The translations under genes were made by a program, and so were the position numbers. Shown here in pieces: positions 8,087 to 15,405 of a stretch of DNA of 22,671 nt (position 1 is its first letter; every line of letters starts with the position of its first letter). Origin of the DNA: an archaeon (GTDB taxonomy: Archaea; Aenigmatarchaeota; Aenigmatarchaeia; GW2011-AR5; GCA-2688965); contig NZEE01000007.1 of NCBI GenBank assembly GCA_002688965.1, positions 6,792 through 29,462 on the forward strand, given 5' to 3'. The notes under the pieces are model-generated. The model did not search any database, was not told the origin of the DNA, and saw only the letters and a program-made list of their open reading frames with translations.

Positions 8087-8209
8087 ATGTTTTCAACAAA
8101 AAGCATATGCAATAGATGTGGTAAACCAGTGAAATCTTACCATTTTCCTGCAAAATGTCCTAAATGCAGCGCTCCTATTCCTTTGCCAACTGACTGGCTA
8201 AACATTTAA
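8087..8209 (+). CDS. 40-residue zinc-ribbon protein
   Basis: A short frame from ATG 8087 to TAA 8207-8209 encodes 40 residues starting MFSTKSICNRCGKPV and ending PTDWLNI. Two CxxC pairs (C8-C11 and C24-C27, both in knuckle-like context: CNRCGK and CPKCSAP) form a complete four-cysteine zinc ribbon. Such mini-ribbons are common in archaea and usually bind nucleic acid or a partner protein, but the role of this one is unknown. Support for it being a real gene comes from the intact Cys4 arrangement, the TATA box 27 bp upstream and the following co-directional run of genes. The thioredoxin-like gene begins 51 bp downstream. Confidence 0.72.
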   Translation: MFSTKSICNRCGKPVKSYHFPAKCPKCSAPIPLPTDWLNI

Positions 8210-8260
8210 AAGTCTACCTTTTTGAGTCATATTTACCTACAATAAAAATTAGGTGATTGG

Positions 8261-8536
8261 ATGTTAAAAATTGAGATATTTGAAATCAAGAATGGTAATG
8301 TAATTTCAGAAATGGATACAGAAGTAGAAGCACATATAGTTAATCTGTATAATAAATACAAAGACCAAATACAATTGAATAAAGTAAATATTGTAGATAA
8401 AGAAGCAATGAAAAAGCACAAAGATATCTCAAAACACATTGAAAAATTTGGTGTTGACATACTTCCTCTAATAAAAGTAGATGGTAAAATTCTAGAACAA
8501 TCTGAATTTATTCCTTTTATTCAAAAAAAGATATAG
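8261..8536 (+). CDS. Thioredoxin-fold-like small protein without cysteines
   Basis: This 91-residue protein starts at ATG 8261, fixed by AGGTGAT at 8251-8257. It opens with strand KIEIFEI, then a helix (AHIVNLYNKYKDQI), a strand (NKVNIVD), another helix, and the segment FGVDILPLIKVDGKILEQSEF, which looks like the cis-proline strand and final hairpin of thioredoxin-like or ArsD-like proteins. There is no CxxC or any cysteine, so it cannot act as a thiol redox enzyme; a structural or binding role is more likely. The stop codon overlaps the Shine-Dalgarno of the next gene, indicating one operon with the 8545 and 8985 genes. Confidence 0.7.
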   Translation: MLKIEIFEIKNGNVISEMDTEVEAHIVNLYNKYKDQIQLNKVNIVDKEAMKKHKDISKHIEKFGVDILPLIKVDGKILEQSEFIPFIQKKI

Positions 8537-8544
8537 GTGATTAA

Positions 8545-8982
8545 ATGGCCAGAAAAAGAAGTGAACTTAACGAATATTTCATATGGTTTAATTCTGCACC
8601 TGTTCGTATTCGAGGATACAGTCCTGAAGCAGCAATTGGATGGTATTTCAAAAGGTTATGTAATTATGGAGAAATTACTGATGAGCAAAGATCTGTTGGA
8701 GCACATGCTTGTGTAAAAATGTATCATGAACAACTTTTACCAGTAACATTTAGAACTCCAGTTGCAAAACAAATGGTTGGACTGGAAAAAGAACAACTAG
8801 CAGCAGTAATTGCGCGCAATATTTCACAAGGTAATAAACATCCAGAAGATCTTAGACAGCATTATGAAGATATGATGGAACGACCTATTGGTTATTTAAT
8901 GACTCATCATACATTACCAGTATTCAAGAGAAGTGTTATGTTTGATAATATACCAGATTTAACTGTTTCTTCCCAAGAATAG
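8545..8982 (+). CDS. Conserved-looking hypothetical protein, 145 aa
   Basis: I do not recognise this protein. The start at ATG 8545 is fixed by AGGTGAT (8535-8541). It is soluble and mixed alpha/beta: an N-terminal basic segment (MARKRSELNEYFIWF), a strand with PVRIRGYSPEAAIGWYF reminiscent of small proteins that handle short peptides or nucleic acids, and then helices around DEQRSVGAHACVKMYHEQLL and EKEQLAAVIARNI. It ends with several His residues (MTHHTLP). No metal-binding or catalytic set is evident. It sits between the thioredoxin-like gene (8 bp upstream) and the OB-fold gene (2 bp downstream), so all are probably co-transcribed. Confidence 0.72.
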   Translation: MARKRSELNEYFIWFNSAPVRIRGYSPEAAIGWYFKRLCNYGEITDEQRSVGAHACVKMYHEQLLPVTFRTPVAKQMVGLEKEQLAAVIARNISQGNKHPEDLRQHYEDMMERPIGYLMTHHTLPVFKRSVMFDNIPDLTVSSQE

Positions 8983-8984
8983 AT

Positions 8985-9296
8985 ATGTCTGAATTCAAAT
9001 ATCAGAGATTACCAGCAAAAGACATTATGATAAAAGATATTTCTCCTGACAAAGATGTTCGCATAAGAATTACAGGAACTATCATAAGTAAATCTAATAC
9101 TGCAATAATAGTTGATGATTCTTCAGCAAATACAGAAATAATCACTCCTATAGAATTAACAAAAGATTTCAAACAAGGTGATATTGTCAGAGTATTTTGT
9201 CGTGTAACAGCATTAGAAAAAGGATATCAATTACAAGCAGAAATAATACAAGACATGAGTGAGTTAGATATTGAAAAATACAGAAAGATTATTTAA
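8985..9296 (+). CDS. OB-fold nucleic-acid-binding protein
   Basis: This 103-residue protein has the five-strand pattern of a single OB fold: DVRIRITGTIISKSNTAIIVDDSSA, then EIITPIEL, KQGDIVRVFCRVTALEKGYQLQAEII and a C-terminal helix. The G-T-I...IIVDD...GDIVRVF pattern is typical of RPA/Stn1-like and other single-strand DNA or RNA-binding OB domains in archaea. A role in replication, repair or RNA handling is inferred, not shown. The start codon lies two bases after the previous stop with no Shine-Dalgarno, so translation is probably coupled. Its last eight bases overlap the end of the convergent gene at 9289. Confidence 0.75.
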   Translation: MSEFKYQRLPAKDIMIKDISPDKDVRIRITGTIISKSNTAIIVDDSSANTEIITPIELTKDFKQGDIVRVFCRVTALEKGYQLQAEIIQDMSELDIEKYRKII

Positions 9297-10014
9297 ACCA
9301 TTTCTTTTTCTTTTTTCTCTTAAACATAAGGAAATACAATAATGTCAATAGTATAATTAACAGTAATATAATTAATGCAATACCAAGTAATGTTACTTCT
9401 CCATTTTCATCAATAAATCCAAGAAAACCACCTGTTAATAAACCAGCATCTGTAGTAGTTGTAGTTTCTTCTACAATAGTTGTTTCTACTGATGTTGAAG
9501 CACCAAATGCCTCAGTTGTAGTAGTACTTGGTGGAGGTCCAGGGCTTACAGTAGTAGTAGCAATAGTAGTAGGTACAGTTGTGGCAATAGTTGTAGTTAT
9601 TGTAGTTGGAACTGTAGTAGTTACAGAAGTTGTAACAATAGATGTAGTAGGATTTGTTGTTGTAGTAGTATCAACTGTAGTTGTCGGAACAGTAGTTGTA
9701 GGAACTGTAGTTGTAGGTACAGTTGTAGTTGCTAAAGGACATGGTACATCAACAGAAAAATAAGCATAATTTGGATTTCCAGCACAATTAGTATCACCAT
9801 TTACACTGTTTATGTGCAAGCTAGCTTTTACTGCCCCACATTGTTCAGTATTAGTTTGACTTGCAGTAATAGATAATTCTTTTGTTCTTTCCGATTCCTT
9901 TATACTAAGAATCTGAGTTGTTGGACCTATTTCTGTACAAGCTAGATAATCTCCAAAAACACCAGTTCCTGACCCATCATCAGTTTTTTTACGAAATTTG
10001 GGAATGACAAACAT
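9289..10014 (-). CDS. Thr-rich tail-anchored surface protein
   Basis: This 241-residue protein has an N-terminal domain of about 95 residues with four cysteines (C27, C59, C77 and C92), a long Thr/Val/Pro linker (about 96-185) and a C-terminal transmembrane helix (LLGIALIILLLIILLTLLYFLMF) ending in KRKKKKKWFK. The basic tail should stay in the cytoplasm, placing the Thr-rich part outside, presumably O-glycosylated. Yet no signal peptide is seen: the frame begins MFVIPKFRKKTDDGSG at ATG 10014, and only 104 bp separate it from PCNA. A TATA-like stretch near 10038 fits a leaderless start there. It may be a 5'-truncated gene or use tail-anchor insertion. Function unknown. Confidence 0.7.
   Translation of the reverse strand: MFVIPKFRKKTDDGSGTGVFGDYLACTEIGPTTQILSIKESERTKELSITASQTNTEQCGAVKASLHINSVNGDTNCAGNPNYAYFSVDVPCPLATTTVPTTTVPTTTVPTTTVDTTTTTNPTTSIVTTSVTTTVPTTITTTIATTVPTTIATTTVSPGPPPSTTTTEAFGASTSVETTIVEETTTTTDAGLLTGGFLGFIDENGEVTLLGIALIILLLIILLTLLYFLMFKRKKKKKWFK
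9455..9732 (-). repeat. Low-complexity repeat encoding Thr-rich linker
   Basis: Imperfect 12-base units of the GTAGTTGTAGGAACA type on the plus strand encode repeated TTTVP on the minus strand. The antisense strand is open as a Val-rich shadow frame with no independent support. Confidence 0.75.
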
Positions 10015-10088
10015 ATTTAAACGGAGTCACTAAAAAGTAATAACAAAAGTAATTTTAACAAAATCTTTTTGAAAAACCAAATCAAGAA

Positions 10089-10100
10089 TATAAATATTTA
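10089..10100 (+). promoter_or_regulatory. TATA box of the PCNA gene
   Basis: TATAAATATTTA is centred 25 bp before ATG 10119 with no Shine-Dalgarno between. This is one of the clearest leaderless promoters in the window. Confidence 0.75.
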
Positions 10101-10118
10101 TCTACACATATATCTTCT

Positions 10119-10868
10119 ATGACTTTCAAGGCAGTTACCAAAGATATTACATTAATTCGAGATTCTTTATCAACAATATCAGATATTATTGATGAAGCGC
10201 AATTCAAATTAACTAAAAATGGAATAGAAATGTTAGCAAGCGATAGAGCAGTAGTAGCTGTCGTTGATTTATTAATCCCATCTTCAATTTTCAAAACATA
10301 TGAAATAGATAATGAAGAAACTATTGGAATAAATCTTCAACAATTCATGGATATTTTAAAACGAGCAGAAAAAGGTGACAGTGTTGAACTAGATTTAAAT
10401 GGAAAAAAATTCCAGATAAAAATAAAATCAACAAGTACAAGACGTTTTGTTATTCCGCTCTTAGACTTGAATTCTGATGAAATGCCTCCAGTTGATAAAT
10501 TAGATTTTAATACTAATATTAAACTTACAACTGAAGTTTTACATAGTGGAATTGAAGACGCAGGATTAATCGCAGACTCAGTAGTTTTTGATGTTAATCC
10601 AGAAACAGTTACTATGAAAACTGAAGCTGATAATAGAATCGCTGAATTAGCATTAGATAATTCTAGCAAGCATTTGATAAAATTAGATGTGAAAGATCCA
10701 GCAAAGGCTCGTTATTCTTTAGAATATTTGAAAAAAATAATCAAAGCAAGAAAGATTTCAAACAATGTAACTTTATCATTTAGTAATGATTATCCTATGA
10801 AAATTTCATATCAAATTCCAAAAGGAATTAAATTAGATTTTATTCTTGCACCACGTGTAGATGATTAA
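10119..10868 (+). CDS. pcn: DNA polymerase sliding clamp (PCNA)
   Basis: This 249-residue protein is the PCNA homolog: a trimeric ring that holds replicative polymerase, FEN1, ligase and other PIP-box partners on DNA. Both PCNA domains are complete. The first carries FTKNGIEMLASDRAVVAVVDLLIPSSIF-like sequence around residues 29-58, and the interdomain connecting loop appears around LLDLNSDEMPPVDKLDF. The second carries DAGLIADSVVFDV, YSLEYLKKIIKA and YPMKISYQI, and the protein ends KLDFILAPRVDD. Length is normal for archaeal PCNA. Lysines facing DNA are expected but not individually assigned. It appears monocistronic and leaderless, and its last four bases overlap the end of the convergent HIT gene. 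Confidence 0.97.
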   Translation: MTFKAVTKDITLIRDSLSTISDIIDEAQFKLTKNGIEMLASDRAVVAVVDLLIPSSIFKTYEIDNEETIGINLQQFMDILKRAEKGDSVELDLNGKKFQIKIKSTSTRRFVIPLLDLNSDEMPPVDKLDFNTNIKLTTEVLHSGIEDAGLIADSVVFDVNPETVTMKTEADNRIAELALDNSSKHLIKLDVKDPAKARYSLEYLKKIIKARKISNNVTLSFSNDYPMKISYQIPKGIKLDFILAPRVDD

Positions 10869-11401
10869 AAGTCCCATTTATCATCTACTTTTGGCAATTC
10901 TTCCTCATCTTGTGTAGGAGAAAAATCTCTCTGAGGTTCTTCCTTAGCAGGCTCTGGTTCTTTAGGTTCTTCAACAGGTTTTTCAGTTTCAATTCTCAAT
11001 TTATTCAAGATCTCATCTAGTTTTGCTTCATCTGTTTGATCTCGAGGAAATCCAATAATTATCTTATCATCTTTGTAACGAGGAACAACATGAAAATGAG
11101 TATGAGCAATAACTTGTCCAGCTTGTTCACCATTATTCTGAACCACATTCAACCCGTCAGGATTAAGAGTTTCTTTAATTTTCATAGAAACTTTCTGAAC
11201 AGTACTAATCGCAGCTTTCAAATCTTCTTTATCTACCTCAAATAAAGTCTCAGAGTGCTTCTTAGGCATAACTAAAACATGTCCTTCACTAGCAGGATTA
11301 ATATCTAGTATAGCCAAAGTTTCTGAGTCTTCATAAACTTTTTTGCTAGGTATGTCTCCACGAACAATTTTACAAAACAAGCAATCTTCTTCACTTACCA
11401 T
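10865..11401 (-). CDS. HIT-family nucleotide hydrolase with acidic tail
   Basis: The first 110 residues form a complete HIT domain: CLFCKIVRGDIPSKKVYED, ILDINPASEGHVLVMPKKH and the catalytic triad motif HTHFHV (H100-H102-H104), with the middle His region forming the nucleotidyl intermediate in family members. HIT proteins hydrolyse nucleoside phosphoramidates or dinucleoside polyphosphates such as AMP-amidates and Ap4A; the exact substrate is unclear. The two N-terminal cysteines CxxC (C7, C10) suggest zinc binding, as in other archaeal and bacterial HITs. An unusual Glu/Pro-rich extension (about 135-178) ending KVDDKWDF follows and is probably disordered. The start at ATG 11401 has GGTG upstream, and a TATA-like CTTTTAAACCC lies about 25 bp away. 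Confidence 0.92.
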   Translation of the reverse strand: MVSEEDCLFCKIVRGDIPSKKVYEDSETLAILDINPASEGHVLVMPKKHSETLFEVDKEDLKAAISTVQKVSMKIKETLNPDGLNVVQNNGEQAGQVIAHTHFHVVPRYKDDKIIIGFPRDQTDEAKLDEILNKLRIETEKPVEEPKEPEPAKEEPQRDFSPTQDEEELPKVDDKWDF

Positions 11402-11437
11402 AACACCATTTCCTATGAAGGGTTTAAAAGGGTTTTA

Positions 11438-12403
11438 TTATTTAGCAACTTTTGAAATTTCTTTAATTATTCTTACAACAAATTCAGGATGCATCTCATT
11501 CAAATGAGACATTGTTTCTAATTCAACACCAGTACCTTTAGTTTTCCTTAATAACGGAGAAACAGGATGAGCAGTTACACCATAGTAAATGTTTTCATAT
11601 GTAATTTTCATATTAACTTTCTTAACAATACGATGTATTAATTTTTCATATAGTTTTGAATTCAATTGACTAAACTTATAATTACTTCCAAGAATATCAT
11701 TTGCATTTGTTAAATCTTCTTCTAACCATTCTTTAGAAATTCCTCTAGCTTTCTTAATTCCACCAAATACACCATCAATATAGTGGTCATTAAGTTCTAA
11801 CCAGAATAACATTTCTCCTTCCATATCTTGTTTATGTGCTCCTCGTATTTGTATAACCTTCTTATATTTTCTATTAAGTTTATCAACCAAACTAAGAAGA
11901 GTTTCTTTATCCAACCATTCTCCTGATTTAGATATAACATCAATTGCAGTTGGCAAGTTTTTCAAACGTGCAGATAAAGTGTGAGGAAATACAAAGAAAG
12001 GATTTTTATATTCCTTTCCAGCTTTTTCAGCAGCTTTCCAGAAGCTTTTGTAAATACTCATTTTAGCATTATGCTCTTGCTTTGATCTACAAACCCAAGC
12101 ATAAGTTTTATAATATTTTGAATATTCTTTATCATCCTTTTTCCAGTGTTCATACATTTTTTCAGAAACATAACATGATTTAGGTGGAAGTCTATTCAAA
12201 TCCAAACCAACATCACCGCTTCTTGGTAATGTAGCAACAATCGCAGTGCCACCTAATTCTTTAACAGCTTCTAATGCAACAGTTTCAGAACCAATATCAC
12301 CTCGTGTAGCTTTTTGATAAGTTTGAGTTGCATGAGGCGCAACAATTATAGGACCTTTCCCATTTTCAATCACAACAAATCCAGTATAATATTTTGTTTT
12401 CAT
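11438..12403 (-). CDS. FGase-like amidohydrolase paralog A
   Basis: This 321-residue protein resembles the N-formylglutamate amidohydrolase (PF05013) superfamily, zinc hydrolases of amide bonds. Matching elements are VAPHATQ (H24), RGDIGSE (D36, E40), the PRSGDVGLDLNR signature (R61, D68, R71; compare the family's SR..VDLNR), FPHTL (H141) and TGVELE (E294, E296). The H...H...E set could bind one zinc. It differs from true N-formylglutamate deformylases in its other regions, so the substrate may be another amide, for example a terminal amino acid on a peptide or tag. An AT-rich box about 24 bp before ATG 12403 suggests its own leaderless promoter. It is clearly paralogous to the broken gene at 12436-13434. 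Confidence 0.6.
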   Translation of the reverse strand: MKTKYYTGFVVIENGKGPIIVAPHATQTYQKATRGDIGSETVALEAVKELGGTAIVATLPRSGDVGLDLNRLPPKSCYVSEKMYEHWKKDDKEYSKYYKTYAWVCRSKQEHNAKMSIYKSFWKAAEKAGKEYKNPFFVFPHTLSARLKNLPTAIDVISKSGEWLDKETLLSLVDKLNRKYKKVIQIRGAHKQDMEGEMLFWLELNDHYIDGVFGGIKKARGISKEWLEEDLTNANDILGSNYKFSQLNSKLYEKLIHRIVKKVNMKITYENIYYGVTAHPVSPLLRKTKGTGVELETMSHLNEMHPEFVVRIIKEISKVAK

Positions 12404-12435
12404 AATTATAATTTAATAAGCAGTTAATAAAAACA

Positions 12436-12819
12436 TCATGTTCGTAGAATAAATCTCTTGAAATTATCAATTTTCTTCTTTCGTTGGAACCCATTTATTA
12501 TTTCTTCAGCAATATCAACAGCTACAATTGGATAAATTTCATTTAAGAAAACAGAAAACTCTAAAGAAAATGCTTCACCACCATTATGTTTCAATAATTT
12601 GTTAATAGCATATTTTCCTTTCATCCCATTAAAATTACATTGATATGTAACCCTAAATTGTGTATTTTCCACAGTTTTTTCTATCAAAGAAATATAATCA
12701 TTCCATGATAAATTTTTCAACTTAACTCTTTTTCTAAGTAAATCGTTAGCTCGTCTTATATCCTTTATCATATTATTTCGTGTAGCACCCTTTACATTAC
12801 TAAATTCTTTGAAACGCAT
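12436..12819 (-). CDS. C-terminal half of split FGase-like paralog B
   Basis: This 127-residue frame, counted from ATG 12819, is in the same frame as the N half. It includes the ANDLLRKRVK and SLEFSVFLNEIYP segments that align with residues about 220-320 of paralog A. No convincing separate promoter or Shine-Dalgarno is seen before ATG 12819, which favours a broken gene over an independent one. Confidence 0.4.
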   Translation of the reverse strand: MRFKEFSNVKGATRNNMIKDIRRANDLLRKRVKLKNLSWNDYISLIEKTVENTQFRVTYQCNFNGMKGKYAINKLLKHNGGEAFSLEFSVFLNEIYPIVAVDIAEEIINGFQRKKKIDNFKRFILRT

Positions 12820-12921
12820 AATAACATAATTCTTAAATTGAATGTCTGCCCATGAAACCGCATATTTTTTTATATCATCGTTTAGATTGTAAAATAAATT
12901 AGAAAACTTTTTATTAATTCC

Positions 12922-13434
12922 TTAAATAACACCTTTCATTGCATCTGAATTAATCCACCTTCCATTTGAAGTAGCAACATCAATTAAACTTGGAAAGTTT
13001 TTCATTCGCATACCTTGTGCATGAACAATTACAAATAAGGATTTCTTTTTTGATAAGGTTCTTATTGAAGTCCAATACTGATTATACTTTGTTACTTTTT
13101 CCAAATACTCATCTTCATCTCTTGCAAAGAATGCAAACTTTTTCTCAAACTTCAAACGAGATTCAGGATTATCTCTAGCTTTAAACATCTGATGAGCTTC
13201 AGACAAGGAAGCTGGTTTTCTAAAATAATCAATACCATGATCACCTGTTCGCGGAACTGTAGATACAAAAGCCATACCACCTAAACGTTTAACTAACTCA
13301 GCTGATATAACTTCACTTCCTACATCTCCTCTACACAACGGATTAAGTGAATATGTAGCATGAGGCGCAATAAATACAGGACCTCTTTTACCAGATTTGT
13401 AAATCATAAACCCGTCTTTATAGTAAACTCGCAT
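12922..13434 (-). CDS. N-terminal half of split FGase-like paralog B
   Basis: This 170-residue product of the interrupted gene covers the Rossmann-like first half with H25, D37/E41 and the PRTGDHGIDY segment, ending WINSDAMKGVI before the TAA. It corresponds to residues 1-170 of paralog A. If expressed alone it would lack the conserved C-terminal Glu segment. Confidence 0.5.
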   Translation of the reverse strand: MRVYYKDGFMIYKSGKRGPVFIAPHATYSLNPLCRGDVGSEVISAELVKRLGGMAFVSTVPRTGDHGIDYFRKPASLSEAHQMFKARDNPESRLKFEKKFAFFARDEDEYLEKVTKYNQYWTSIRTLSKKKSLFVIVHAQGMRMKNFPSLIDVATSNGRWINSDAMKGVI

Positions 13435-13458
13435 AGAATATTATTATCAGAAAAGTAT

Positions 13459-14478
13459 TTATTTACTTTTTTTACTGTTCATCTCTTTTATAGAAGCATT
13501 TATTCCATCTTTATGCTTTTCCCAGAAGCTAACCGCACACTTAGCAAGAACTTGAGCAGCTACTTGATATCTTAATTTAGGCACTTCTGTTGAAGCTTTT
13601 GTAGTTCTACCACGTAGATTAAATTCAACATGAATACCCATTCTTTTTTTCTTAAATCTCTTATTATGTAAACGAACATTTTTCTTTAAAGTAAAGTTAG
13701 TTCTTCCAAGAAAGATATATTTAGAACGTCTTATTTTCAAATTGTTCCTAAGTTTCATTGATTCTAAAGTTTTCTTCAATTCTTTTTTATAATACTTTGT
13801 AAACATGGTAGCGTATTTTCTTCCACCAATATAAATTTTATGAGGACCAAAACCTAATGTAATATCAGACTTATGACGCTTATGCATTCCATGATAACAT
13901 ATAATAATTTCAGGTCTTAGTATCTTAACACGATTTTGATATTTTTTCAAAATACGTTCTTTCTTAGGATTTGTATGAATAATCAAACGTGTCATCATTC
14001 TTTTAGTTCCAGCAATCTTAACAGGAACCGAAATATCTTCTCTCAATTCTTTTGGTGATTTACTCATATCCACAGTAGTTCTAGGTAAATGAGATAAAAT
14101 GTAAGCACCATTAACAGCTTTAGCAGCTAACTTAGCTAACTTATCTGTATTTTTGTCACCAACAGGAATAAATGTTTCTTGACCAGACTTAGTTTTCAAC
14201 CCAATCACAGGTATTCTAGTTGTTTCAGCATGCTCCGCAGTTATCAACACTCTAGTTTTTCTATATTTGTACATATGTCCAGTTTCAATTGCACCATAAT
14301 CTATTCTAAAAAATGGAAATTTCAAAAAACTAAGAAACTTATTCAATGCTTTAGGAGTATGGAACACAAGTATTTTTTTAACAGCTTGAACATGCTTTTG
14401 TTTAATATCAAATAACACAACTTCTTCTTTATTAATTTCTCTTTTCAACTTTTTCCTAACTCGTTTATCAATTCTCAT
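13459..14478 (-). CDS. FGase-like amidohydrolase paralog C
   Basis: This 339-residue protein is the clearest FGase-like member: a basic N-terminal extension of about 75 residues, then ITAEHAETTRIP (H83, E85), VGDKNTDKLAKLAA (D108), LPRTTVDMSKSP (R133, D137), ICYHGMHKRH (H196, H199), DITLGFG, and GIHVEFN (H283, E285). H83/E85 with H196 resemble the HxxE...H zinc site of FGase and related carboxypeptidase-like folds, and E285 the general base, so activity is plausible. The fold and active-site reading are from motif recognition; the substrate is unknown. The ATG directly follows the stop of the ATP-grasp gene (zero spacing), implying co-translation, which ties hydrolase and ligase into one operon. 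Confidence 0.7.
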   Translation of the reverse strand: MRIDKRVRKKLKREINKEEVVLFDIKQKHVQAVKKILVFHTPKALNKFLSFLKFPFFRIDYGAIETGHMYKYRKTRVLITAEHAETTRIPVIGLKTKSGQETFIPVGDKNTDKLAKLAAKAVNGAYILSHLPRTTVDMSKSPKELREDISVPVKIAGTKRMMTRLIIHTNPKKERILKKYQNRVKILRPEIIICYHGMHKRHKSDITLGFGPHKIYIGGRKYATMFTKYYKKELKKTLESMKLRNNLKIRRSKYIFLGRTNFTLKKNVRLHNKRFKKKRMGIHVEFNLRGRTTKASTEVPKLRYQVAAQVLAKCAVSFWEKHKDGINASIKEMNSKKSK

Positions 14479-15405
14479 TTAATAACCCTCTACAATATCC
14501 CAGAATCCTAATCCACTATCTTTTTTCTCCCGAGCATCATACTTCTCTCTCATATATTCTACCATTCTTTTAGCTACATTAACTCCAGTTGTTTTAGTTA
14601 TACCCTCAAAATGAACATTAACATTAGCCTCTATAATAAAGGGCCCATTTGCAGTTTCTATAATATCAATACCTGCAATGCCAAGTTTCAAAGCCTTTGC
14701 AGTTGATACTGCCAAGTTCTGCATTTCAGAAGATAATTTTATTTTCTTTCCAATTCCACCTGCTCCAATATTTGCTCGCATATCCCCACCTTTAGATGTT
14801 CGTTTCATTGAAGCAACAACTTCATCACCTATTACCAATGCACGAATATCTTCACCAGGGTTTTCTAAGAACTCTTCAACAAATACAGGCTCTTTCATAG
14901 ATTCTAAAACATCAACTAAAGGAATAGCACTTTTTTTAGTCTCTGCAAACATAACTCCAGTTCCTAAAGAACCATATAATAATTTGATAACAACAGGATA
15001 ATCTGCTTTACCTAACATTCTTTCAATAGCTTTTCGTGTAGAAGCTAAGTAAGTTTTAGGAATAGGTACGTTTGCACGGTCTAGAGCAACCAAAGTCAAG
15101 AACTTATTGTGAGTAATGTAAACACTTTCAGGTTTAAACGGCAAAACAACCTTTCCTGATAGTAATTTAGTAGCAATATATCCATAATTTCTATAAGTTC
15201 GTGGTAAACGTGGTAATATAACATCAAAACTAGACAAAGCACCTTTCTTATACATTACATCAACCCCATTTTTAGTATTAGCAATGTAAGTATTTGCTAT
15301 TGGAACATAAACTGCCCTATCAAACAGTTTCTTAGCTTCATCTAATAACCATAAGACTTGATCATATCGATGCCGTGGACCTAATATACAAAATTTAGAT
15401 ACCAT
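14479..15405 (-). CDS. RimK-like ATP-grasp amino-acid ligase
   Basis: This 308-residue protein has the three-part layout of RimK/LysX/CofF-type ATP-grasp ligases: a pre-ATP-grasp N-domain (ILPRLPRTYRNYG), PVVIKLLYGSLGTGV with nucleotide-contacting K141 and the glycine loop 144-151, VEEFLE (E177/E178), DIRALVIGDEVVAS (D186, R188), MRANIGAGG (R210, N212), and the metal-binding GIDII...IIEANVN (D247, E259, N261). It should make an acylphosphate from a carboxylate and ATP, and join it to an amine, probably adding an amino acid such as Glu to a peptide, protein or cofactor; the acceptor is unknown. Its ATG overlaps the stop of the upstream paralog by one base (TAATG). It is not recognisable as LysX because no LysW or lysine genes are nearby. 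Confidence 0.85.
   Translation of the reverse strand: MVSKFCILGPRHRYDQVLWLLDEAKKLFDRAVYVPIANTYIANTKNGVDVMYKKGALSSFDVILPRLPRTYRNYGYIATKLLSGKVVLPFKPESVYITHNKFLTLVALDRANVPIPKTYLASTRKAIERMLGKADYPVVIKLLYGSLGTGVMFAETKKSAIPLVDVLESMKEPVFVEEFLENPGEDIRALVIGDEVVASMKRTSKGGDMRANIGAGGIGKKIKLSSEMQNLAVSTAKALKLGIAGIDIIETANGPFIIEANVNVHFEGITKTTGVNVAKRMVEYMREKYDAREKKDSGLGFWDIVEGY

Larger units (their letters stand above)
12436..13434 (-). pseudogene. FGase-like amidohydrolase paralog B, split by one in-frame TAA
   Basis: Reading from ATG 13434 in a single frame to 12436 gives a protein that aligns along its whole length with paralog A, including APHAT (H25), RGDVGSE, PRTGDHGIDYFRKP, VHAQG (H138) and the C-terminal SLEFSVFLNE. 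The frame is interrupted once, by TAA at 12922-12924. The 34 codons after the stop, upstream of the next ATG, still read sensibly, with one residue for each in paralog A apart from a length difference of about two. This looks like a recent nonsense mutation, a sequencing error, or two separately made halves. The N half keeps the two His but lacks the C-terminal Glu motif; family zinc ligands would need both halves. A TATA-like TAAATAAATAC lies 26 bp before ATG 13434. Confidence 0.7.

Noticed and set aside
9455..9732. CRISPR-like regular repetition
   Set aside because: Units are contiguous 12-mers without spacers and translate as an in-frame linker.
9581..9763. Val-rich plus-strand frame opposite the Thr linker
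   Set aside because: Repetitive antisense shadow of the TTTVP repeat; no independent coding signal.
12922..12924. Stop codon read as pyrrolysine or selenocysteine
   Set aside because: The codon is TAA; pyrrolysine uses TAG and selenocysteine TGA, and no supporting genes are in view.
14479..15405. LysX, CofF or MptN assignment of the ATP-grasp gene
   Set aside because: Fold matches, but no LysW, lysine, F420 or methanopterin genes are nearby and substrate-specific residues cannot be judged by eye.
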